A DNA stretch of 64,000 nt. It comes from Membranipora membranacea (taxonomy: Eukaryota; Bryozoa; Gymnolaemata; Cheilostomatida; Membraniporidae). The translations under genes were made by a program, and so were the position numbers. Where the stretch lies: NCBI GenBank assembly GCA_914767715.1, contig OU612073.1, positions 1,426,001-1,490,000 on the forward strand, read 5' to 3'. The first letter of the stretch is position 1. The number at the start of each line of letters is the position of its first letter. The notes beneath the pieces are model-generated. The model was given only the letters and a program-made list of their open reading frames with translations, did no database searches and was not told the origin of the DNA. Positions 1 to 11,800 of the stretch are shown one piece after another.

Positions 1-1105
1 AAATACTACCTTATAATAAAAATATTTTGATAACAAAAATTTGCAAACAGGTAAAAACACAACATAATATGCGCAAGTCATTTTCTCCAATCCAAAACCA
101 TGAAAATAAAACCAAAACATATTTTTTGTTTCACCCTCTTTAGTTCCTTATTTAGTGGCACTTTTTAAAACATTTTCTCAAAAAAAAGATCAAACTCGGG
201 AATGTCATTGCTAATGTTGTGAATGACAATGCCCATCAGAGAACATCTGCACAGGTAAATACGGAGTAGTAGGAAAAGTTTCACAAAACAAGATAGTAAA
301 TGATCATCCACAGACTAATCATCCATGTCAAAAACTTCCACTGCCATAAACTGACTCTTTCATATATTAGCAATCCTGCCTCACTGTTGAGTACATCTGA
401 AAATAAACGAGCAAACTCAAAATCTTACCCTACTGACCTCAGAGTCTATACAGTACTCACTGATTACTAGTATTAGGTCTACCAGTCAATCCGAACCTAA
501 GTTATTTGCCTGCGTCATGACCAGCAGGGAGAAGCAACTCAAGATGCAGGTGAATTGATAAAACTTTATCTTGTCCGAACCCGTTGTGAGGCATTGCTTT
601 GCTTTTTAGAAACCTAAAGCCTCAGAAACATGCACAAGGTTTTAAAATGCAACTTGGGTTAAAATTTTTTGAACAACCACTGGCAATAATGTCTAGATTT
701 GTTTATCTTGGAAAATGCAAGGAAATCCTTCTGTTCTCAATGTCTGTCTACCATATATCATTTAACATTTCTTTTTCATAAACTGGCATTATATCTTACC
801 TTACCATTTATCGGTTGAGAATCTTAGAGTATCAAATAAGCTCATGATTTTGACTTATTGGCTGTTGCCTTTAACCCTATGCTACAATTTGACGTCGTTG
901 AGCTCAAAATTTTAATCATGTTGATGTATATGGTTGATTGGTAGGAGATGATTAATATACCTTAAAGAAGAGGAGTAATTATTTGCACACGCTTGAAATA
1001 GCTAAATTTAAAGCTGGCTTCCATTTACTCATCCTCATTTCTTCAAATAGCTAATCTAAACTCTAGCTAACATTTACTCCTCAAGGGTAACTGTAATCAG
1101 TTGAC
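1..1105. other. 3' flank of RING gene A, no gene seen
   Basis: AT-rich sequence downstream of the minus-strand gene that stops at 1106. Short open frames here have no splice signals or recognisable protein character. Nothing beyond the probable 3' UTR can be supported. Confidence 0.5.
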
Positions 1106-4100
1106 TCACTGTTCAGCCTGACGCTCCATAACTCTGTGATGCATTCTCTGCATCTCCTCCAGTCCACCAGATAACTGTATCTCTAAACTACCCCCTGACT
1201 TATCTGCCTGTCTCTCCACAAGCTCTAATTCTGATATTACACACTTCCATAAGCCGAGACGATTCGGAAAGTCAATCGCTGCCACCTTTCCTGAAGGGAT
1301 AGACAGCATCACCAGTGTTTATATTATATTACATCATGGCATTCATAATATCATATTATAAATTGCTATACATGACATAGGCTTATAATGTCTCCGGTTT
1401 GGTTATCCACAATGTTTGTCCATAATAGACAGAGTTGAACAAAAATTCAAGTAAAATAGGTTTATTACAGATTTTTTCACCAGGAAGACAAGTTTATAGC
1501 TTTTCTCATATCAACACATTGTCTCTATCATCTGGTGACCAAAATACCCTTCATTGAGAAAAAATCGCCTTTGTCGTATTCCGCTAACTATTAAAAAGCA
1601 TACTGATACATTAGGAGTTTTCTTCTCTCTTGTCAATAGTAGACGATAAATAAAAAGGGCTTTTCGCCATATTGAATGTGCGGTTTTTTCTTCTGTAGGG
1701 CTGACAATCGCATAATTTGGGTGATTGCAATGTTTTGGTATTATAAATCTTAAAATCAAAATGCCCTAGAGTAGTAAATACGAGCTAGGGTAGGTTTAGC
1801 TAGTTAAGGAGAATCGCATGATGTAAGCTGGCAACAAGGTAGGGTTGCAAGCAACCAATGTTTTGCATGTGGTTGCAAGTTAGCAACAGCTAAGTTATGT
1901 TTATATGAAGTAATGACCACTATTTCTAGCCTGCTTGAAATGATAAAGTTTTTTCCCGTGCCATTTTATTCCTTGTAAGGAGAATGAATATAGCTATTGA
2001 TAAAAAATCTATCTGAGAATGATAACTTACCGTACTCATCATGATCGTGTATAAGCTTCACTATCCCCTCATCTGTGTGACTCACACCAGCCCATCCTGT
2101 CTTTGGTTCACTCACTGACTTCATTACCTAAAAATTTGATTGTGTTATACTATAATATGCTGTAATCAGGATCAGGATGTTCTGTTTGTAGTTACGCTGC
2201 GAAGGTACAAACTGTAGTGGTGCTCATTTTGTTCTCCAGCATAAGTCTGGAGTTTAATCACTCAGTCTTAAATGTAGAAACACACTGGCAGATACTCTTT
2301 TAATTCAGAACACTGTAGTTCTCATGTATCTAAATATCTCATATCATTGAACTAAGTGCCGTGCCTTTCTCCAGGGAAGGGAGAGCTACTGTGTCTATAT
2401 CACGAGTCTATGTCATGGGTAACGGAGTTGATAACCTGATATGTCCCCATCATATTAAATAATTAGTTAAATTGATTTTCAAATGGCAGGCTTGGTGTCT
2501 GGAAGATAATACGATCTACTACCAGATCCATAGTGGTAAGATATTTTGCTTGATCATGATGACGATCTCCTCGTCAAGGTACCACGTCAAAGGTGTGCTC
2601 AGACAGCATATTATGAACACAACTGATATTACATAATATCAGGAAATTAACTTCTGACCCACCTTAACTTTATCACCGACAGATATAGGTCTAACTTTCT
2701 CCAGCTCAGTTAGTAGACCTCTCCACTCTCTGCACTCAGTAAAGTTAACCAGTACATCATCACCATTCACAGATAGAAGTGTACCTTTACTGCTGTGTGT
2801 AACTCCAGCCCATCCACCTGCTGGTTCAGTTATCTCCTTCTTAACCCACACCTCATCTCCAACCTGTGTGAGTGTGAATGTGGTTACAACAACACTCCGA
2901 ATATGGGAACAGATATGGAGCAGTAACACTGCTTATCACTAGAATATGTTGAATTCAATTTTCCTGCCTCTCAATTTGCTCTCATCCTGGTTGTAAACCC
3001 TCGGCTCGAGGGAGAAAACTCTAAATGCATGCAAATTTGGTCAAAACAATCCGGTAAATTTCCATGAGATGAAGTTATGTTGAAAGAAAAAAAGGCCAGA
3101 GAAATAATTCATAAAGTGTTTGATTGATATGCGTGTGCATAAAACGGGAAAAAATTAATTTTCGTTGCCTCTTACCAATAACGGTTCAGGAGGTGCGATC
3201 TCCAGCTCATCAAAGAAGCAATCCCAGGAGTGGTCCTCTGGAAAGTCGACCTCAACTTCTCTTCTCTGAGGCTTTCCACAGTTCTTCAGCTTTCTCAATA
3301 TCCCGACACTAAATAATCAATCTATGCATAATATGATGTGGTAATGTACACTCAGTCGAGACTAATTGTTATTGTATTATGTATTAAAATAGCGAAAAAA
3401 AACAAAAGGACCATCTAGAATTGAAGACCTAAAAAGGAGACTCTTGCATTCTCCGGTTTGTTTGAGAAAAACAGCCTAAACCAGGAACAGCTTGAGAAGT
3501 TTAACTTTTCACATTACCAGCCAGGTTTTACGACTCCCCAGCCTTGATCTGGATCTTTGACTTCAGCCTTAACACGGACTCTGTCCCCGATAACTGGCAG
3601 GTCATGTTTAGTGGCTGATTTCTCAATCTGTGACAGCTTACCACACCAAGCTGAGTGAGTCGGGAAAACTACAGAGCACTACAACAAAAACAATCATAAA
3701 CTGTAACTACAGCGAGCCCAGCCGATGACAGTTAAAATTCCTGAAAGTATCAGTCTTGGTGGACGGGTGGGTGGTGGGAACAACCCAACAAAGTTTGTCA
3801 TCACGGGCCAGCAAACACACATGACACAAATACAGATATGTGACTAACTTGTTCTTTCTCATTGGTTTGATGGATGTAGCCAACATCAGCGTGTGTCATG
3901 TTCTTCTCCAGGAAGTTTGGCTTGATCTCATCTATATCCATTCTCAGCCTGACACTATCTCCGGCTTTTAGTGTAACTGATTCTGCAAGGATGAAGAAAT
4001 TAATTAGTTGGTTAACTGAATATTAAATTCTGGAGGTTCTATGGGTTCTGGGGCGTCTGGTAGTTAAGTCAAGCGTAAAACAAACCCTTGCAGTCAGTCG

Positions 4101-6444
4101 ACTGCAGTGGGGTTCAAACTAAGCACCTTAACCAAACTGTGCCAACACTACACTAGAGGAATGTTCTGGTGAGTCTTGGTAAAGAATGAGATAACACCAG
4201 CCTTGTTTGTTGCTGGTTGTTGTTCTTGGTCTGAGCTTTGGGTAACTCTATATTTCTTTTAGCCTCAACACATCCTTTACCATTCATGTAAGCTAAAAGC
4301 CAATTGATGCTTGCATTGCTGTTTACTCAGATGTGAATCTTATCCAGATATGTCATTGAGATTCCCACCAAATAAGAGGAGATAGGTTTTGGTCTTTGAT
4401 AAACGGACGAACCTGGTGGAGTGAAAAGCTCCTTCATTTCAGTCACACTCTCATGCGCCCTCTGTAGCTGTAGAGTGACATCCTGCTCTGTCTGTGTACA
4501 ATCTAAGTCTGCAGCGAGAGACTCAAGCTCATCCATAATCTCTGTATTCTTCACTAAAGCTGACTTCAGATGTTCTTCCCTTGATTCAACTTCTGTTATC
4601 TTGATCTGTGTTGCTTTCTCCATGGCATCAATCTGTTATAACGTGTAACTCACTATGAAGCCAAGGTTTAAAGTATTACTCTGTTCCTTATCAGAGAAAA
4701 TAATAATTAACTGCTTAGGCATTTCCATCAAAATTTAAGTAAATCAAAATTGATGAATGTCCACAGAAATTATAGGACAAGTAGTTGGCTTCTCTTGTCA
4801 TATGATGAGACAACTCTCCTTCTCTCCAAAAACCAGGAATGAGTGAAGAGAAGATATATAAGTATCTTCTTACCACACCATCTTTGTTGGCGGTGGTAAT
4901 CTCAAGAAGATGACCATGTACAAGAGTAAATTTAACAAGAGCTTTAACCTTTGACCCTCAACGAACCTTGCGCTTTGCCTTAGCTTCAATCTCAGCAATC
5001 TTCTCCGCTTTCATTTCATTTATCTTAGCCTCCAATTTCTCCAGATTTTGAGCCAACTCAACTTGCTGCAGCGAGCATCTTTCTATCTGTCATATTAAAA
5101 CAAAATCAGCCCAATCTTAACAGATCATTAACTGTTAAAAGTCTGTATGGAATCAGATTTAGCACTGTTGAATTTAGCGATTTTTGTTTTGTGACATGAG
5201 AAGTCAGGAATGACTATCCTAATTCTTACCTTTTGCTGAGCTATGGCCAAAGTATTTCTCCCTTGCTGAACTGCAAATTTGAGCTTTTTCCCAGCCTCAG
5301 TTTCAGGTATATCTTCCTTCGCAGTAACTGATGTATAAAAAATTCATATTAGTCAAGATGTTGGCATATGTATAAAAAAAGGGTTCAGTTAGTGACAGGA
5401 AGCATGTTTGCTCGACATAGGCACACCCAGCAATTATGAGGGCCAAAATCATGATAACAAAATGCATTGCTTTGAATTCGCTTTACTCTTGTATTACCCC
5501 AAAGAAGCGCTGATATATGTGCCACAATAAACCCCCGTTAAAAGGGGTTTGACTGTTGTAAGACCAGTTGAGCAACCAACTCTTATTTATGGAGGTTGCT
5601 ATTGAAATGATATAGTTAGACTTAGTTTTCTCAGATAGAGGCACTAGACCCTCTACCTACACATACTTATATCAACCTTGTAGGTTATCGCTTACCGCTG
5701 ACAGCCCCCTCTGTATTCTGTGTTAAACTTCTACCTTCACCCACTTGCTGCGTGGCTGCAGTCTCCCATTCTCTTGTCTGTAGAAGTGCAGCCAGCTGTT
5801 TGGTAATTAAACTCTCAGGGAGTGTCTCAAAGCCACCATTAGGTACCAGGTAAGCCTGCGCAATAATAGTAATAGTGGTCACATGGCAAGTACTCAAGAG
5901 AAGACAACTTGATAAGGAACTCAATAGATATAATAAACAAATGCCTAATGGTAGAGTGATTTTCATGAGAACTACACCAGCTATTCCCGTACCAATCGAA
6001 AACCCAACATTGAATATGTTGACAAGATGCTGACATAGCACTTGGCAACCCGCTGACTGCCAAATTTACTCATACATTGATGATTGCCATGGGAATAAAC
6101 ATAAGTAATAACACTCTCAAGCGGATGTATTCTGCCTTAATTTGTAATCCCACAACTAGATCAGATCACATAATTTAGTTAATGACTCATCAACAGTCTG
6201 AGATAGGCTCACCCAACTCATTATCTGCTGGCTTATGTGCACGCAGCTGATTGTAAGGGGTGTTTGAACTTACCACATTACATATAGGACATCTGTATTT
6301 ACCCCCCTCAACCTTTAGCTTGTTTAGACAGTCTAAGCACAGAGTATGCTGACAGGGAAGCTGTTTCTGGTGATCTTTACTCTCAAAACAGATTTTACAT
6401 TCAGTCATAGCCTTCAGCTGAGCTTCCAGGGCACCCAAAGCCAT
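1106..6444 (-). CDS. RING / coiled-coil / Mind-bomb-type SH3-repeat protein, copy A (probable E3 ubiquitin ligase)
   Basis: Eleven coding exons on the minus strand: 6444-6274, 5855-5696, 5327-5230, 5086-4967, 4632-4413, 3982-3849, 3678-3518, 3308-3176, 2863-2663, 2127-2031, 1290-1106. All phases agree and give about 559 residues. Residues 16-55 form a C3HC4 RING (C16, C19, C31, H33, C36, C39, C52, C55; CKIC, PCQHTLC, CPIC), the E2-binding module of E3 ligases. Residues about 110-250 are Glu/Lys/Gln-rich and look like a coiled coil. From about 260 to the end lie four SH3-like repeats of 60-70 residues, with motifs such as GDRVRVK, PxxGWGxV, VGDEVWVK and GWAGVTH. These resemble the repeats of Mind bomb and plant KEG. 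Family knowledge suggests ubiquitination of a bound partner; the substrate is unknown. Two donors (exons 4 and 5) are the unusual GTTCGT, so those junctions are less certain. The start is the ATG just before the RING, shared with copy B. Confidence 0.85.
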
Positions 6445-8862
6445 CTTAAAATAAAAGATTTGTGTTGTTCACTTCATGAACAACGTAGCAAGTTTACAGA
6501 TTAGGGAGCTGTCAAGCAAGATGACAGCTCTGCCATAATCGGAACAAAAATATGCTTTATTCTTTCTCAGAAATGCAGGAAGACCATCTTTCAAGATAAG
6601 CAATACTATCAACCAGGGTTCTGACTAAAATTTTCCTGTATTTGCACACAGTGCAGTACGTGATATCTTAGAAGTGAACTTAACTATTCCTATGATCTCG
6701 AAAGACTTGTTTTAAGAGCAAGTAAAAAGTGGCCAAATATGAGAATGGAACCATGTATTTTTATGAACAAAAACAGCTGCAGCATTTGCTAATGTATGGC
6801 AAATGATCCACTTGCACTAGCTAGCATTAAACCTCCTGGTTTGGTATGAAGAGGTTACTCAGGGAACCACTGCATGATGAGAACTTCAGAGAATGCTCAA
6901 TTGTTCACTTTATCTCACCTTGAAGAATTGTCAATGTCCAACGGTGTCTCTGAAATCTTCACACTAAACAACTCCTTTAGTTTGCTGGGTTAGTAAAAGT
7001 GCCATATACCCTTGGCTACTAACTTTACAGCAGTATTTTCTCTTTATGACTATTATTGTTGCACCATCATTGTAGGCAGACTATGTGTTGTAACTAGGAA
7101 AAAAGCCTGATACTCATTGATATGACTTATTCAGGTATGTGGTATATTGTATGTGGAATAATAACTCATTCATAATCATATTGAATTTATGACTAATCGG
7201 AAAAACCAGTTTCCCAAGTTTGTGCTGAGGTGCAGCAGGTACATTTTTTTTCAAAACTGTTATTCCATGTAAGGCTATATGTGGTAATATTGCATGGACT
7301 GTGTTTATTTCATATCGCATATCTGACAAGCTCTAATCGATATTATCTTTATCCTTGCGCTGATATCTTTACAATACAATACAATAGCCAATAGACTTAA
7401 CATGCTATTTAGTATATTGAGTTTATGGTTCAGACTCATTCATGGATGGTGGTGCAAAAATATGGTCTACTACTGGCATTCAGCCAACACCCATAATCAA
7501 TTGTCACTGTCAATATCATGACCAAAATAACCATTTTGCCAACCTTAATACCATATACAGTGAGTGCATTGATCAATAATATGTAGTTCAATGAATACTT
7601 TGAAAAATATGAATTGAATGTATGGTATGTTTTAGATTTTAATGTTTGATGCACTTATATAACTTTCATCTCATTCCATCCAAACACTTGAATAACGGCA
7701 GTGAGGGGGGCGAATCTGAATGAAGGCAAGGTCTCTCAACCTTTCTGCTGTCACTCAGTTCCCTCTTGGTTGCACCTCATTCCGTAATTGAAGCAACATC
7801 AAAACTTAGAACATGACAACCCGGACTCACAAGCTCTCATCAAATCGTAAGCTTAGACACGTCAGGGAGAGGGTGCCCCGTACCCTTCCCTCTACACATA
7901 ACGCTGGATTCGCTGTCCAGTGTATGTTGTGTTATGTTGACCACTGGTTGACGCTGGTGCGAGACCAAAGGTTACAATGTAAATCCTCCGCCCACATTTT
8001 CATTATTAATCAAGTTACCTTGTAGGTGATACCAAGGTGATACCTGGTGATACCGAGCAAATGCTGTTTATTAGCTAATAAAGAAAGCAGAAGAGAGAGC
8101 TACACAATTACAAATAGCTCTCTTAAAAATGAATTAATACCTTTAGTTTTGATAAGATGATTGATCCACCTCGAAACATTGTCAGGTAGAGGCAAGAAGT
8201 GTTTTCTCTCAAATTTGGGTTTAAAATCGTACCACAGGTCTGCAAACTGTAGCTTTAAACATCATCTAAACCTCTATGTATGCTTTATGTTGATATAATT
8301 TGGGGATATTGATTATAAAACACAAAAAGTATATAATAACCCCTAGGTCAAGATATATAAAAAAAAACATGAGTTGGAAAATCACATAAAGCCAACGGCA
8401 CAATAAAGAATCACTGTCACAGGAGCTCGTATTACAATCCTAATGAGGGCACAAGACGCCAGATGCCTCAGATATCATTTCTTGGTTATCGATATTAAAC
8501 CATTATCTCTAGATTAACTTCTTCCTGAGTTCTTATCTTACATGACTGTCACATGACCGTCACATGACTGTCTGATCACTGCTGGGCACACCTGTAAGTG
8601 AGAAGAGAGGGTAAGTGTAATTATGAACAGTTGTGAGGAGGAGGTGACAGTTACAATATTAAGTTGATTTTAAATTTCATTTGAAAAAAAAACAACATAA
8701 TTTAGCGCAATGCAATCAGGATCTGCTATGAGTATGAGCCAGAATTTTTATTATTATTTGCTCAAAACATATTGGCTTCTTAATCTACCATGCATATCAG
8801 AAATAATCTTCTTTCCAAAATATTTGTATGTAAAATAAATATTTTATCCAACATATATTTCA
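6445..8862. other. Spacer between the two RING genes
   Basis: About 2.4 kb between the start codon of copy A and the stop of copy B, so it should contain the copy A promoter and the copy B 3' UTR. No coding exon is convincing. Near 8540-8572 an imperfect 11-12 bp unit (CATGACTGTCA-like) occurs three times in tandem. No TATA box was identified. Confidence 0.5.
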
Positions 8863-11800
8863 TCAAACACACATTTTATCAATTACACAAAACTTGAGCA
8901 TGGTTGAATATCTTTGTGTAGATAAATTGACTACATACTGTTCAGCATGGCGCTCCATAGCGCTATGTTGCAGTCTCTGCATCCCATCGAGCCCTCCGGG
9001 TAACTGTATTTGAATATTACGCTGGGTTTGGCTTTCAGCTTGTCTCTCCACAAGTTCTAATTCTGACACTAAACACTTCCATAAGCCGAGACGATTGGGA
9101 AAGTCAATTAGAGCGACCTTACCTGCAGTTTATAACACAGAGTATCATCACGCACTTGAAGGCACCGCAGTAATGAAAGGTAATCACTGCATTTCCATGT
9201 TAGTTTCGAGGGGAGCTGAGGCTAATAAAGAGGCTCTTCGAGCTATGGGAATGCCTCCGATCTCGAGCTGAACTCAATTGTTCAACTAGCTGGCGTGGCT
9301 GAGCGGCTAGCATCAAAGACTCTTCCGGCGGGAGGCCGGTTTCAAATCCCGGTGTTGGCAGATTTTTTTGATGTTTTTCTTTCTCAGCTCTATCATGGAA
9401 ATGGCTGCATATTTCGAGATCGAGCCAAGAGGTGACAACTCAGCTCGATCTAGGCCGACCTCGAAATTCACATGGAAACATGGTGAATGTAATTTAAAGG
9501 AAAGCTCATTATTACCATTCATGTGATAATTGATATATTCGGGCTACTGCCATAATGTCCATCTCCGGTGAAGGATAAGGCGTTATAAGTGGGGGTACTG
9601 GTCAAATTAAGGGATGCTATTTATAAAAGAGCCAAATACTGGTGCTTAATTCCAACAAACTAAAGCAAAAATTAAATCTCCTCACTTACCGTGTTCTTGA
9701 TTGTCATGTAGAACTTTCACAATCCCCTCATCTGTGTGACTAACACCAGCCCATCCTGTCTTAGGTTCACTTACTGACTTCATTACCTGGTGTAGAAAAG
9801 TGGAGAGTTTAACGGAGTTTGAAGATTGGTGTAGCTATGACACGAGTACACATTAAATATTTTGTGCCTGGTGTAGCGGGTTGATTTGAAGTATTCAAAT
9901 TACTTTATAATCGGCCATAGAGAAGATTAGAGTATATTGTCTGATCACCGTATTACCATTAAAAATATTATATGGATTCCGATTCTGACAAAAGTTTAAC
10001 ACAACTTTTTCCACACACCTTAATGTTAACTTTAACTTAAAGTTTTACACACCTTAACTTTATCACCTACAGATATAGGTCTAACTTTCTCCAGCTCAGT
10101 TAGTAGACCTCTCCACTCTCTGCACTCAGTAAAGTTAACCAGTACATCATCACCATTCACAGATAGAAGTGTACCTTTACTGCTGTGTGTAACTCCAGCC
10201 CATCCACCTGCTGGTTCAGTTATCTCCTTCTTAACCCACACCTCATCTCCAACCTGCCAGAATAGGGGCGACAAATTGAAGGCAGGCTGTGGCTTGAAAT
10301 GGTTAATATCACTTAAGAGGTCAAACTGAGATTTAAAAGTGATCTGACTCAAGATAGGAAGAAAATGAAACATTTATGAAAAACCTCTAGAGAGTCGTGT
10401 CCTCTCTTGCAACATAGACATCTATTTCTATGCTTGCAACAAAGGCTGAGGAATACAAATCATCATCATCATTCCGTTCTGTCATAACAAAGACAACTGT
10501 TATTGTGTGTATCTATGTGGGAGAATATATCGCAACAGATTCCAATTTAACTTTGGAAGATTCAAAGCCTTTTTTTGACTTGAACTGAGCTGAATTGAAC
10601 CCACCAGTAGCGGTTCAGGAGGAGCAACTTCAAGCTCATCAAAATAACACTTCCAGTCACCGCCCTCAGGGAATTTAACCTCCACCTCTCTTCTGGTTGA
10701 TGTTCCGCTCTGTTTCAGGTTGATCAGAGTTCCAATGCTGCGAACATGAATTGAAAACGATCATCCACAGAGTAATGTTTCGCCTGCTTCTCTTTCACAA
10801 GCATCAATGAAAAGAATACCTGTCTATCAATACGTTTATATGGAGGTAATTGCAAATCAATGGAGAAAAGACTTTGGACGTAGAAAACTGCTATCAAACT
10901 CCGGTTTCCCAATAGCCATCAGTCCAATCATTTCCAGTCCTACCTGCCAGGTTTAACCATGCCCCACTCAAAGTGAGGAGTCTCCACAGAGGACTTGACA
11001 CGTACTCGGTCTCCTTTTATCGGTAATGTGTGCCTTTCTGCTGACCTCTCCAGCTGTGAGAGTGACCCTGTCCACGCAGAGTGGTGTGGGAACATGACGG
11101 CACACTATAAAGTTTGGAAACATTGTAGAAAGTTATAATAATCGCATCTGCCAAACAGAATGATTTTACATGAAGAAGGTATATTGACATTCATAATAAA
11201 TGATCAGCACTAATGGACTCAGGACATCTTGTAAGGGCTGGCAGTACAAAGCTATTAAGGTATACAAATAATCTAATGAGGGGTGTAAGAAAACAGTAGG
11301 TTTCAATGTATCCAGCAGAAGTTAGACTCCTTCTAAAAGAGCAAGTCTATGCGAATACTCATGAATGAAGACATCCCTGTGTACGTGGTTGAGTTTGTAC
11401 AGTAGCAAACTGTCACAGTATAACTCTAGAACAATCTTCCAAGTACCAAGACATAGCTGATAACAGTTAGCTATTTTACTATTATTACCCTTTCTTTGTC
11501 ATTTCTCTCCAGGATATACCCGATATCATTATGCGTGAGATCCTCATCGAAAAACTCTGGTTTTAGGTCCTCTGAATCCATTCTCAGCCTCACGCTGTCT
11601 CCTGTTTTAAATACAGTGGCATCTGAAAAGATACAGATGTCATCATTTGACTGTGAATATGGCTCTGACTGGACAAGGAATTTGTTAGTCTCAATTTGAA
11701 CTAATAAAAAGATTGCACAACACCTCAGGAGCTGACAGGAAAAATGAGCTGAGATAAACAGGGATAACATACATTTAATTGTGCACCATTATTCTTGTTC

